Source of the DNA: Photobacterium frigidiphilum
GTDB lineage: Bacteria > Pseudomonadota > Gammaproteobacteria > Enterobacterales > Vibrionaceae
Direction of reading: 5' to 3'
Assembly (NCBI RefSeq): GCF_003025615.1
Contig: NZ_PYMJ01000009.1
Coordinates: 147,299-211,298, forward strand
DNA: 64,000 bases
Below, piece after piece: positions 8,313 to 17,222 of this stretch. The notes under the pieces are model-generated. The model was not told the DNA's origin. It did no database searches and saw only the letters and a list, made by a program, of their open reading frames with translations. The first letter of the stretch is position 1. Every line of letters begins with the position of its first letter. The position numbers and the translations under genes were made by a program.

Positions 8313-10310
8313 GTGCCGTTGTTAAATCAGACTTTTTTCCCCTTCAATCACCTTCAGAGCCCTATTTGGGTTTTTGATATTGATAATAAGACAATCATCT
8401 GGGCTAATTTAAGCGCTTTACCGCTTTGGGAAGCCGATTCCTTAAATGAATTAACCTCTCGAGATCTTGCTCACGATATGTCTGAAGCAGTAGAAGCCAC
8501 ATTAAATGGTTACCGCTTACGTTTTAATAAAGATGAAATAATTAAAACTTGGTGGAATTTCACACCAAAACAAATTTTAAAAAAAGCATTATGTGTATTC
8601 TCTGGTCTTAAGTTACCCGATGGTCGTACTGCAATGTTAGTCGAAGTCATCGCTGAAGAATCGACATTACAACGTGACCTCGCCTTCACTGATTGCTCAA
8701 ACCTTGCCTTACTTTTTAGTAAGGAAGGAAGATTAGTCAGTGCTAACAATGCCTTTACCCTTTCTTTCGGTAAATATCTGCACGATCTCGCAAACTTTCT
8801 TGGTGATATCAGTAGTGCTGACTCATGGCTCAATAAAGCGAAAACAGACGGTACTATTCACTACAAAAAACTATGCTGGACGGGTCAAAGTCACCTTTGG
8901 TTTGATATAGAAGGAAAGTGGTTGAAAGACAAACAGCAACTACTCTTACATCTTACTAATATCAGCCCAGAAAAAGAGAAGTTAAGGAAAGCAAAATATA
9001 ATGCAGAACATGATTTCTTAACTGATTTATTAAACCGCCGTGGCATTTCAAACGCGATAAACGAGTCAAACCATCAACAACAGCCCTATAGTTTGTTATT
9101 CCTCGATATCGACGGTTTTAAAATGATCAATGATACTTATGGCCATGCTATTGGTGATAAGTTATTAAAAGCGATAGCAATACGTTTAAGAGAAACCCTG
9201 CAACATAAAGGGCTCTTAGCGCGTTTCGGTGGCGATGAATTCATAATTCAAGTTGAACACCGTAATGTTCAAAACACACCTTCATTTGCTAAAGATATTA
9301 TTGCCAAACTGAATAAGCCCTTCCATTTAAAAGAAGTGGGAGAATTATCGATTGGCTGTAGTATTGGTACTGCTAGCTACCCTGATGATGCTGATAATAT
9401 TGAAACATTAGTCACTCAAGCAGATATGGCCATGCACCGTGCTAAGCTGCGAGGAAGAAACTGTAGCCATCACTTTTCACCTGATATGGCGGAAGCACTG
9501 TATCGAAAAATGATATTGCGCCATCATTTAACCCTCGCGTTAGAAACTGAAGCGTTCGAACTGTATTACCAACCAATCATTGATTTAAAAACGCGAAAAC
9601 TGAAAGGATTTGAAGCGTTAATTCGTTGGTATGATGAAGAATTAGGTCAAGTATCACCCGCCGAATTTATTCCATTAGCCGAAGAAACGGGTCAAATAGT
9701 CCCGCTGGGTAAATGGATATTTAAAACGGCTTTTTTACAGCTGGCAGCATGGCAAAAAAAGTATGATAAAGCATTCATGATGAGTGTTAATTTATCGAGA
9801 GCACAATTACAAGCTAGCTTGGCTCCCACCATTGAAGCGATGATTCTGCGCTATAATATCAACCCTGCACAATTAGCGCTTGAGTTAACAGAATCAACCA
9901 TGCTGCAGGAGTATGATGATGCAAAACAATGCTTAGAAGACCTTGCTGCATTGGGAATCGAATTATATCTGGATGACTTTGGCACCGGTTACTCGTCTTT
10001 ATCACAACTTCAAGATCTGCCGATTAGCACGGTAAAACTCGATCAAAGCTTTGTGCAAGGAAACCACAAAGGAAGCCGCGCAATTATCGAAGCCACTAAA
10101 GCGATTTGTGAAAAATTAGATTTAAAAGTCGTTGCCGAGGGTGTTGAAACAATCGAGCAATTACAATATTTGCAAATGTGTAACTTTGATTATTGCCAAG
10201 GCTACTATTTAGCGAAACCCATGCCTGCTCATCAATTAGAAGCCAGTGGGTTTGCGTTACTGAATGAAGTACCTGAATTACCTCATCATAGTCTTTTTCA
10301 TTCACAGTAA
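8313..10310 (+). CDS. PAS-like/GGDEF/EAL cyclic-di-GMP protein
   Basis: Predicted cytosolic c-di-GMP turnover protein with both catalytic domains. The N-terminal ~220 residues look like two PAS-type sensor modules, the first with PIWVFDIDNKTIIWANLSAL. The diguanylate cyclase domain begins near DFLTDLLNRRG, with an intact GGDEF motif at about residues 306-310. The EAL domain has EALIRW from residue 434, ELTEST, DDFGTGYSS, KLDQSF and AEGVET, so the phosphodiesterase residues appear present. No membrane segment or signal peptide is visible. The start is a GTG at 8313 without a clear ribosome site, so the N-terminus is uncertain. Net activity cannot be read from sequence. Confidence 0.88.
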   Translation: MPLLNQTFFPFNHLQSPIWVFDIDNKTIIWANLSALPLWEADSLNELTSRDLAHDMSEAVEATLNGYRLRFNKDEIIKTWWNFTPKQILKKALCVFSGLKLPDGRTAMLVEVIAEESTLQRDLAFTDCSNLALLFSKEGRLVSANNAFTLSFGKYLHDLANFLGDISSADSWLNKAKTDGTIHYKKLCWTGQSHLWFDIEGKWLKDKQQLLLHLTNISPEKEKLRKAKYNAEHDFLTDLLNRRGISNAINESNHQQQPYSLLFLDIDGFKMINDTYGHAIGDKLLKAIAIRLRETLQHKGLLARFGGDEFIIQVEHRNVQNTPSFAKDIIAKLNKPFHLKEVGELSIGCSIGTASYPDDADNIETLVTQADMAMHRAKLRGRNCSHHFSPDMAEALYRKMILRHHLTLALETEAFELYYQPIIDLKTRKLKGFEALIRWYDEELGQVSPAEFIPLAEETGQIVPLGKWIFKTAFLQLAAWQKKYDKAFMMSVNLSRAQLQASLAPTIEAMILRYNINPAQLALELTESTMLQEYDDAKQCLEDLAALGIELYLDDFGTGYSSLSQLQDLPISTVKLDQSFVQGNHKGSRAIIEATKAICEKLDLKVVAEGVETIEQLQYLQMCNFDYCQGYYLAKPMPAHQLEASGFALLNEVPELPHHSLFHSQ

Positions 10311-10321
10311 ACTAACGATAT

Positions 10322-10349
10322 AAAAAAGGTCTCTAACGAGACCTTTTTT
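10322..10349 (+). terminator. Rho-independent terminator after GGDEF-EAL gene
   Basis: AAAAAAGGTCTC / GAGACCTTTTTT with loop TAAC, starting 12 bases after the stop codon. Confidence 0.9.
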
Positions 10350-10354
10350 ATGAC

Positions 10355-10384
10355 AATCCTGCATTTTTAAATCGCTTGGGTATA
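10355..10384. repeat. Dispersed palindromic repeat, degenerate right half (copy 2)
   Basis: AATCCTGCAT followed by GCTTGGGTATA matches the right arm of the repeat family, with a diverged middle (TTTTAAATC in place of CTTGAGGTA). Confidence 0.5.
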
Positions 10385-10391
10385 AGTTTCT

Positions 10392-11120
10392 TTATGCCAT
10401 TAAAGGGCTCAACCCTTGCCACATAGCCAGCACACCAGAAACAGAACATAAAATCAAAAGGGCATAACGCACCCACTCAGCCTTAATTAAATGCTGAACT
10501 CGGTATGCGAACCACGTGCTAATTAATGACGCAGGTAATAACATTATTCCGTACTTAAAATGCCACCAGCTGAAATGCCCAGTTGCAGACAAGGCAACTA
10601 ATGATAACACACAGCTAAATGCAAAATACCCAGCAAGATTTGCGCGTAATTTACCCGCTTCTGCATGCTGTAATACTAACGCCATTGGGGGTCCGCCGAT
10701 GCTGGTAGTTGTTCCCATAACACCAGATGCAAATCCCGCCCAAAAAAGCGCTTTCGGCGTAGGTCGTATACGCACTTTCGTTAAACTGATAACAACAGCT
10801 AATAACACACCAATACCCAGCACTAACGCCAAGGATTCAGACGTAATATACATCAGTAAAATACCGGCAACGATAGTACCAGGAACACGACCAACGAATG
10901 CAGCAGTTAAGCCTTTAAACGATAACATGTGGCGATACTGCCACATGTTAAACAACGCGAGAAAAAAGCCCACTAGCGTAATTACGCCCGGCACAAATTT
11001 AGGTTCAAAGAAATAAATAATTGGAGCTGCAACAATTGCCATTCCAAAACCGACAGTGCTTTGAACAAAACAACCCGCAGCCAATGCGAGAGCACAATAA
11101 ATAAGTGTTGTGGTGTCCAT
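10392..11120 (-). CDS. TauE/SafE (TSUP) family membrane transporter
   Basis: Integral membrane protein of about 8 helices in the sulfite exporter TauE/SafE superfamily, whose members export sulfite, sulfoacetate or related anions. Family marks are the N-terminal VGFGMAIVAAPIIYF helix, the TTSIGGPPMALVLQ motif near residue 140, and a paired-helix duplication. Length 242 is typical. It lies 27 bases downstream of the methyltransferase gene on the same strand, so the two may be cotranscribed. The substrate is unknown; closeness to cysB and asr genes is suggestive but not evidence. Confidence 0.82.
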   Translation of the reverse strand: MDTTTLIYCALALAAGCFVQSTVGFGMAIVAAPIIYFFEPKFVPGVITLVGFFLALFNMWQYRHMLSFKGLTAAFVGRVPGTIVAGILLMYITSESLALVLGIGVLLAVVISLTKVRIRPTPKALFWAGFASGVMGTTTSIGGPPMALVLQHAEAGKLRANLAGYFAFSCVLSLVALSATGHFSWWHFKYGIMLLPASLISTWFAYRVQHLIKAEWVRYALLILCSVSGVLAMWQGLSPLMA

Positions 11121-11147
11121 CTTCTGTTTAGCCCTTGTCTGTCGTTG

Positions 11148-12344
11148 CTAGCTATCTTTACGCTCAGCATGAATAAGTATATTTCGTGGTGTTACCGGTT
11201 TATCACAGAATGTGCCTAGGGATACGTCATAATTTGACTGCTCTAAATAACAAACACGATCAAGTACTAGCCACATTTCTAGCGGGCGTCGAAATAGCTG
11301 ACGAACTAATTCCATTCGTTCAATAATGCCATGTCGTCGTTCACCTTCTTGCTGCCAATATTCAAAATCAATATTTGGTCTTAGCTCTATATTTTTCTTT
11401 TCAGCAGCCCATAGGCAAAATGCAACAAAACCTTCATTTAATAATGCTTTATGTACATTGGGAACGGGTAAATACTCGTCGTTATTTAGCAGATGCCGCT
11501 GTAACGAGTCAAAACCTAAACGAAAACTGACTTCTAAAAAACGTTGGCGTCGAATACGCTTCCCTGCAGTAACCGTTTCTTGTAATGGTAAACGTAAATC
11601 ATGTTTGTTTAGGGAAATCGTACTTTGTTTCGCTGTATGCGAAAGCGGTTGGTATATTTCAGACCGAATTAAATGATAACAACACGGCGACACACTTACC
11701 GCAGCACCTTGTCGCTCTACCACTCGCTGTAATAGCGACACATGTAGATCACCACATGCGTGTAGTGCAACAGCATGTTGTTTGGATTGAATATGAGTAT
11801 CACTACTCTCATCAAATGCATCAGCTTGTACAAAATGAATCGGTAATTTAAGTTGCTTAGCAGATGCTTCACCATCAACACAAAGCTGCTGCTGCCACTC
11901 CAAACTAGTGACTGGCATATCATGGGTTGCCGCTAAAATACGGCCAAGATGCCCTTTACCAGCACACCACTCTAACCAAGGTAATTGCAAACGCGGTAAT
12001 GCCGCATTAAAAGCATTTATTTGAGTCCACTTTCGCCCTGGAATACCCGTATTTAAGCCATAGGGCACATCGATATCCATTGATGATAATGGTTGGCATA
12101 GCGATAATTGGTGCAACACAGCAGCGTCTGGAATCCAGCTAGATAAAGCGGCGACCAATTTATCACTATCTGCATTTAATTCTTCAATTTGTTGCTCAGT
12201 TAAGCTGTTCAGCCATGCACACATCTCGGGGTGTGTTTGCAACCATACACTGTCTTTTTCAGCAAAAGGCATAAATTGCCAAAACGCTTTATTTCTCGAC
12301 AGTACATCATCAAGTTGTCGAAATTGTTGGGCATAGCCAGCCAT
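11148..12344 (-). CDS. Class I SAM-dependent methyltransferase (Methyltransf_32-like)
   Basis: Predicted cytosolic SAM methyltransferase. Motif I is EWCAGKGHLGRILA near residue 145, and later blocks are VALHACGDLH and VSVSPCCYHLI. This CxGKGxLG / HACGDLH / PCCYH combination is what I associate with the Methyltransf_32 family, some members of which modify RNA. The substrate is not identifiable. The N-terminal 140 residues and C-terminal 120 residues are not recognised as known domains. It is the first gene of a probable two-gene unit with the TauE-type transporter. Confidence 0.7.
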   Translation of the reverse strand: MAGYAQQFRQLDDVLSRNKAFWQFMPFAEKDSVWLQTHPEMCAWLNSLTEQQIEELNADSDKLVAALSSWIPDAAVLHQLSLCQPLSSMDIDVPYGLNTGIPGRKWTQINAFNAALPRLQLPWLEWCAGKGHLGRILAATHDMPVTSLEWQQQLCVDGEASAKQLKLPIHFVQADAFDESSDTHIQSKQHAVALHACGDLHVSLLQRVVERQGAAVSVSPCCYHLIRSEIYQPLSHTAKQSTISLNKHDLRLPLQETVTAGKRIRRQRFLEVSFRLGFDSLQRHLLNNDEYLPVPNVHKALLNEGFVAFCLWAAEKKNIELRPNIDFEYWQQEGERRHGIIERMELVRQLFRRPLEMWLVLDRVCYLEQSNYDVSLGTFCDKPVTPRNILIHAERKDS

Positions 12345-12402
12345 GTAGTCGTTCTCAAATACAGAATGGTTTAATTGGCCGATATTTTATACTAATGTCC
12401 CG

Positions 12403-12440
12403 ATATACCCAAGCTACCTCAAGATGCAGGATTCAGAGTG
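12403..12440. repeat. Dispersed palindromic repeat, left half (copy 3)
   Basis: ATATACCCAAGCTACCTC continuing into AAGATGCAGGATTCAGAG. It is the left arm only, located between the methyltransferase gene and the cysB terminator. Confidence 0.75.
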
Positions 12441-12522
12441 ATCTCAGCGTATTTAATTCAAGGAAAATAATTGTGTCACTTTCATCTCACCAGCATCAAA
12501 ATAGGCATCAGTAAGCAGACAT

Positions 12523-12551
12523 AAAAAAAACGCTAACTCAGCGTTTTTTTT
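12523..12551 (-). terminator. Terminator of cysB
   Basis: 12-bp stem (AAAAAAAACGCT / AGCGTTTTTTTT on the + strand) with a 5-base loop. On the minus strand it gives a run of eight T, 31 bases after the cysB stop. Confidence 0.9.
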
Positions 12552-12581
12552 AACATTGTCATTAAAAACTAAAAGGAATGG

Positions 12582-13568
<987 letters not shown>

Positions 13569-13844
13569 CTATAGTCCATTACATTTTATACCAATTACAA
13601 GTAAGCATTGAATATTCCGGGGGTAACTATTCAACGAGGTTAATATCAGTCTGTAACCATGTAATTCATATTGTTACATAGCGATTGTACGGGTTTTGAT
13701 AATGTTTGTTTGCTCTTTTTCGCATTAACACCAAGGCGGTCTACTTATTGCCTTTAAATCTTTATTAAATTATCTCTTTTAATCGGCATATAACTCAAAT
13801 TAACACAATTCCTATTAACTTTGAGGGATCTCGCTATCACCCAA

Positions 13845-13863
13845 AAGATAGATGGTGTATCTT
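13845..13863. promoter_or_regulatory. Inverted repeat AAGATA-N7-TATCTT (site 1)
   Basis: Perfect 6-bp arms separated by 7 bases, in the 350-base gap between divergent cysB and the unknown membrane protein gene. A second copy with a shorter spacer lies 46 bases downstream. The pair could be an operator; the binding protein is unknown. The rest of this gap shows no other clear signal. Confidence 0.4.
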
Positions 13864-13890
13864 ACAAGTTCGACTAAAAAAATCGCATGG

Positions 13891-13906
13891 AAGATAGACG
13901 TATCTT
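13891..13906. promoter_or_regulatory. Inverted repeat AAGATA-N4-TATCTT (site 2), abutting a start codon
   Basis: Same arms as site 1 with a 4-base spacer, ending exactly at the base before the ATG of the next gene. It includes the only ribosome-site-like GGAAGA. In RNA it could form a hairpin hiding the ribosome site. Confidence 0.4.
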
Positions 13907-14668
13907 ATGAGTATACCTTTAGTAATAGGCCTATTTGCCTTGTTGCTGATATTGATCGTTGGCTATAACGTTATTATTCAGTACCGCCAACGTTTAGAGA
14001 GTGAGAAACAACAAGAACTGGCAAAACATATCGCCGTTATAGATGCGACTGAAGATCTAATTGGTAATGCGCATCACTTACCTTACAGCAAAGAATTATT
14101 AGTCTGCCTAAATCAGCGTATCTTATTTGCCTTACAATCTATGAGCGATACAGATCCTACGGAAAAGAGCCTACCAGCACGTATTAAAAATGTTGCTGAA
14201 CAAATTAAACACTTACAAGCTAATTACTCTAATGCGGATGTGGCAAGCTTCAAAACACCAAGTACAGATAAGCAAGCCATCGGCATGTTACAACTGGTTA
14301 AGCGCCTCAAAACGGTCATTAAAAATGAACACAGTAAAGGTCGCCTAGCGACTCAAGCTTTTGTAACAGAAAATGCTCGCCTTGAAGGTATTCAACTACG
14401 CATCAACATTGAAAATGTCGTTAAACGAGCTAACGATGCTCGTCTGAAACGCCAACTGGGTACAGCCAAACAATTGTTGAAAAAAGGCATTGATGTTCTG
14501 TCTAGCAAGAATGATAACTACGCCAATAAAGCCCGTGAAAAGCTGCAAGTTATGCTAAGTGAAATTGATAATAGTCAATCACTAAACCACGAGCAAGAAC
14601 GCCAACAAATCATTGATAAAGAACACGATGAATTGGATGTATTGTTCCAGCCAAAACGCAAATGGTAA
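13907..14668 (+). CDS. Unknown membrane-anchored, helical protein
   Basis: Not recognised. One N-terminal membrane helix (residues 3-24, PLVIGLFALLLILIVGYNVII) is followed by about 230 charged, mostly alpha-helical residues rich in Lys, Glu, Gln and Asn. The segment 130-245 has coiled-coil character. The tail is basic (FQPKRKW). It is predicted to be a signal-anchor protein with its C-terminus in the cytoplasm. Related proteins in Vibrionaceae are, as I recall, sometimes labelled DNA repair ATPase, but no Walker motif is visible and I do not support that name. GGAAGA 12 bases upstream is the best ribosome site. It is followed by a strong terminator, so probably monocistronic. Confidence 0.7.
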   Translation: MSIPLVIGLFALLLILIVGYNVIIQYRQRLESEKQQELAKHIAVIDATEDLIGNAHHLPYSKELLVCLNQRILFALQSMSDTDPTEKSLPARIKNVAEQIKHLQANYSNADVASFKTPSTDKQAIGMLQLVKRLKTVIKNEHSKGRLATQAFVTENARLEGIQLRINIENVVKRANDARLKRQLGTAKQLLKKGIDVLSSKNDNYANKAREKLQVMLSEIDNSQSLNHEQERQQIIDKEHDELDVLFQPKRKW

Positions 14669-14712
14669 ACACCAGACAGCATAAGGCAGATATTGAACAT
14701 CGATAATTATTG

Positions 14713-14738
14713 AAAAGGTCGCTGGTGCGACCTTTTTT
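14713..14738 (+). terminator. Terminator after the membrane-anchored protein gene
   Basis: AAAAGGTCGC / GCGACCTTTT stem with loop TGGT and a T tract, 45 bases past the stop. Confidence 0.88.
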
Positions 14739-14765
14739 ACGGCTGCGCTATTTTCATATTGCCAC

Positions 14766-14932
14766 TAATACCATTCTAGGTAAGTAGTTGATCATAATAT
14801 TGCGCAGGAAAAATCGCTTATAACTAGGCATGAATTGCTGATAACTAGTGGCTCTAATTACAAAATTCATAACAACGTTATAAGGAGTTTTAACCAGCAA
14901 GAATGATCAAATACTTATGTAGGATGGTATAA
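14766..14932. mobile_element. MITE-like element with ~29-bp terminal inverted repeats
   Basis: The left end TAATACCATTCTAGGTAAGT... and the reverse complement of the right end TTATACCATCCTACATAAGT... agree at most of 29 positions and both run to TTGATCA. They bound a 167-bp non-coding segment ending in GTTTTAACCAGCAAGAA before the right repeat. Size, lack of coding capacity and inverted ends fit a miniature non-autonomous element. Related end-like fragments occur at 24014 and possibly 13587. It fills most of the gap before miaE and may supply or separate promoter sequence. Confidence 0.65.
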
Positions 14933-14988
14933 GAGTCGAGTAAGCACTTAATCTTTACGCAGAAACATACCACTAGATAGAACCGATT

Positions 14989-15768
14989 ATGAATAAAACT
15001 CAACAGATGATTGACGAGCTACTCTCGCCTATCAAACAGTTCTTATACTGTGAAACCCCTGATGCTTGGATAAACGAAGCCATTAAACCTGAAAACTTAA
15101 CAGGATTACTGGTCGATCACTGTAACTGCGAGCTAAAAGCAAGCCAAACAGCCATGTGGCTGATCCGCAAATACGCGGTAGATGCAGATAGTGGCAAAGC
15201 ATTACTCGAATGGGCAAAACCTTATGAAGATTTTGTCTATGGCAGAGTGCGAAATACAGACGCCTTTCATGGCAAAAAAAATGGGTTGTCAGCCCCTTTA
15301 GTTGCCAAAGAAAGCTTTGCACATGGTCCTGAACTTATCGACAAAATGGTTCGCTTAATCAAAGAAGAGTTCCACCACTTTGAACAAGTATTAGATATCA
15401 TGGTGAGCCGTAACATCCCTTACAGTAATTTAAGTGCGGGTCGTTATGCGAAAGGGCTAATGAAAGCGGTTCGTACACACGAACCTGCAACGTTAATTGA
15501 TAAGTTGATTGCTGGCGCATATATCGAGGCTCGATCTTGTGAACGCTTTGCTAAATTAGCCCCATTTTTAGATGACGAATTACAGAAATTCTATATTTCA
15601 TTATTACGCTCAGAAGCGCGTCACTATCAAGATTATTTACAACTCGCAGAACAAATTGCAGGGCACAACATTTCAGACCGTATTCGTATCATCGGTGAAA
15701 AAGAAGCTGCGTTAATTAACTCAGAAGACAATATGTTCCGATTTCATAGCGGCATACCTGCTGCATAA
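14989..15768 (+). CDS. miaE: tRNA 2-methylthio-N6-isopentenyladenosine hydroxylase
   Basis: Non-haem diiron monooxygenase that hydroxylates ms2i6A37 in tRNA to ms2io6A. The start of the protein (LLSPIKQFL, TPDAWI) and DHCNCELKASQTAMWLIRKY match MiaE. Candidate diiron ligands are E48, E127-x2-H130, E180 (or E185) and E209-x2-H212, the duplicated E...ExxH pattern of ferritin-like oxygenases. Length 259 is close to the Salmonella enzyme. The ATG is not preceded by a strong ribosome site. It lies directly downstream of a MITE-like element and within the block separating cysB from topA. Confidence 0.9.
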   Translation: MNKTQQMIDELLSPIKQFLYCETPDAWINEAIKPENLTGLLVDHCNCELKASQTAMWLIRKYAVDADSGKALLEWAKPYEDFVYGRVRNTDAFHGKKNGLSAPLVAKESFAHGPELIDKMVRLIKEEFHHFEQVLDIMVSRNIPYSNLSAGRYAKGLMKAVRTHEPATLIDKLIAGAYIEARSCERFAKLAPFLDDELQKFYISLLRSEARHYQDYLQLAEQIAGHNISDRIRIIGEKEAALINSEDNMFRFHSGIPAA

Positions 15769-15961
15769 CCAGCTACAAGTACAGCGGTCTAATACCATGC
15801 ACTCTTGTTGGCTAGGCTTGGTATTTGATTGTCATTGATTATGGCATCATGAACGATTACACTAATTTCAGGGTTATAAATAGACAAACAAACCCACATT
15901 AAGCTTTGATTTGCTCGCTTTTCTCCGGATAAATACAATGAGATAACAAGGAGTAGAGAAT

Positions 15962-16105
15962 ATGCCAATTCTTGTTGATAATGGAATTATCGATCGCATT
16001 AATACTTCTTATCACTTTTTGAAACTTATGTTCAGGGATCGCCATAAGACTCATAATGGAACACTATTTGCCATTAGCAGTATAGCGATAGAGTGTAGTA
16101 AGTAA
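15962..16105 (+). CDS. Small ORF (47 aa) upstream of CysB-like regulator, possible leader
   Basis: An ATG at 15962 preceded by AAGGAG (15948-15953) opens 47 codons ending at TAA 16103-16105. The product begins MPILVDNGIIDRINTSYHF. No homology recognised. A hairpin with a T run follows within 13 bases, and the regulator gene starts 26 bases after that, the layout of a leader peptide and attenuator. No run of one regulatory codon is present. The ribosome-site spacing (8 bases to the ATG) is good. It may be only a chance ORF in a 398-base gap that otherwise shows a weak AATACCA/TGGTATT inverted repeat at 15791-15825. Confidence 0.35.
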   Translation: MPILVDNGIIDRINTSYHFLKLMFRDRHKTHNGTLFAISSIAIECSK

Positions 16106-16117
16106 CTAAATACCTAA

Positions 16118-16141
16118 GCCCTGCTATCGAGCGGGGTTTTT
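16118..16141 (+). terminator. Terminator/attenuator-like hairpin before CysB-like regulator
   Basis: GCCCTGCT pairs with AGCGGGGT (two G-T wobbles) around ATCG, followed by a run of five T. It lies 26 bases before the start of the regulator on the same strand. Confidence 0.6.
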
Positions 16142-16166
16142 AATACTTATTCTCAGGTACGTTTAA

Positions 16167-17138
16167 ATGAAACTACAGCAGCTACGCTATCTAAGAGCGA
16201 TAGTAAATCATGATCTAAATATCTCAGCAGCATCAAAAAGTATCTATACCACGCAGCCAGGAGTAAGTAAGCAAATAGGCCTGCTTGAAGCAGAACTTGG
16301 TGTTAAAATCTTCGAACGTAAAGGAAAAAACCTAAACGCGATTACCAGTATTGGCAAGCAGATAATTGATGAAGGGATGAAGATTTTGGCTGTGGAAGAG
16401 CGGATATACGCTATCTCCAGAGATTATCTCAATCCTGAAGGTGGATGCTTGAACATCTATACAACCAACACGATTGCACGTTTCTTATTGCCTAAGACCG
16501 TCAACAAATTTGTAAAAAAACACCCTGATATTACTTTCCACATTGGAGCCGCACATCCCGATGAGAATGGCGCTATTATCAAAAAAGGTCACTCTGACTT
16601 TTCTATTGTTGCGCAAGATGTAGAGCGAGATAAAGATCTTATCGTTCTTCCAGCTTATAAATGGTCACTAAGCCTAATACTCCCATCGAATCACCCATTG
16701 AGAAAAGAAAAAGACATAACTCTCGAAATGATCAGTAAATACAACCTGATTAGTTATGATTCTGGATCGACAGGGAAAATAGCACAAGATACCGCATTTG
16801 CAGAACAAGGCATAAAACCGACTTACTTCATGACCGCTATGGATGTTGACGTAATAAAGCAATATGTAAGCATGGATCTCGGTATCGGTATCATTGCAAC
16901 AATTGCCGCTAAACAAATTTGTGACGGTGACATTGTTGCTATTCCTCTTGAAGGAATCATACCTGATTGCGACGCTTGGATTTGTTATAGCAGAAATGTC
17001 TTCTTGCAAAAGCACATGTATGACTTCATTGAAAGCTTTGCCCCACACTTGAAACAAGAAGTAATGGAAGTGATTGCACACTCAACTAACAATGAAATAG
17101 TCAAGATATCTCAAGAATTTGAGTTACCACGTTACTAA
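16167..17138 (+). CDS. CysB-like LysR regulator (paralogue)
   Basis: LysR-family DNA-binding regulator clearly from the CysB/Cbl branch. It has MKLQQLRYL, ISAASKSIYTTQPGVSKQIGLLEAELGVKIFERKGK, TAMDVDVIKQYVSMDLGIGIIA, HMYDFIESFAPHL, and even a CysB-like end (NNEIVKISQEFELPRY). Effector-pocket positions differ from CysB: CysB has [10 protein letters not shown] and HMHQG, here TTNTIARFLLP and HIGAAH, so another inducer is likely. It is convergent with the M20/DUF3100 operon (84 bases between ends), which makes that operon the obvious candidate target. The ATG has no strong ribosome site; an attenuator-like hairpin precedes it. Confidence 0.85.
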   Translation: MKLQQLRYLRAIVNHDLNISAASKSIYTTQPGVSKQIGLLEAELGVKIFERKGKNLNAITSIGKQIIDEGMKILAVEERIYAISRDYLNPEGGCLNIYTTNTIARFLLPKTVNKFVKKHPDITFHIGAAHPDENGAIIKKGHSDFSIVAQDVERDKDLIVLPAYKWSLSLILPSNHPLRKEKDITLEMISKYNLISYDSGSTGKIAQDTAFAEQGIKPTYFMTAMDVDVIKQYVSMDLGIGIIATIAAKQICDGDIVAIPLEGIIPDCDAWICYSRNVFLQKHMYDFIESFAPHLKQEVMEVIAHSTNNEIVKISQEFELPRY

Positions 17139-17222
17139 AAAAACTACTCAGGTACATAGTCGCAACTAGTATCTGAGTAGGTATTTATTCTGTTAGATGA
17201 CAAACATGAGCGAATAGCTCTG

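Noticed and set aside
11326..11851. Long + strand frames inside the methyltransferase gene
   Set aside because: They are antisense shadows of a coding gene with clear methyltransferase motifs; no ribosome site or homology.
13587..13616. Possible third copy of the MITE end (TTATACCAATTACAAGTAAG...)
   Set aside because: Only the first eight bases match well; the rest requires gaps, so it is not listed as a feature.
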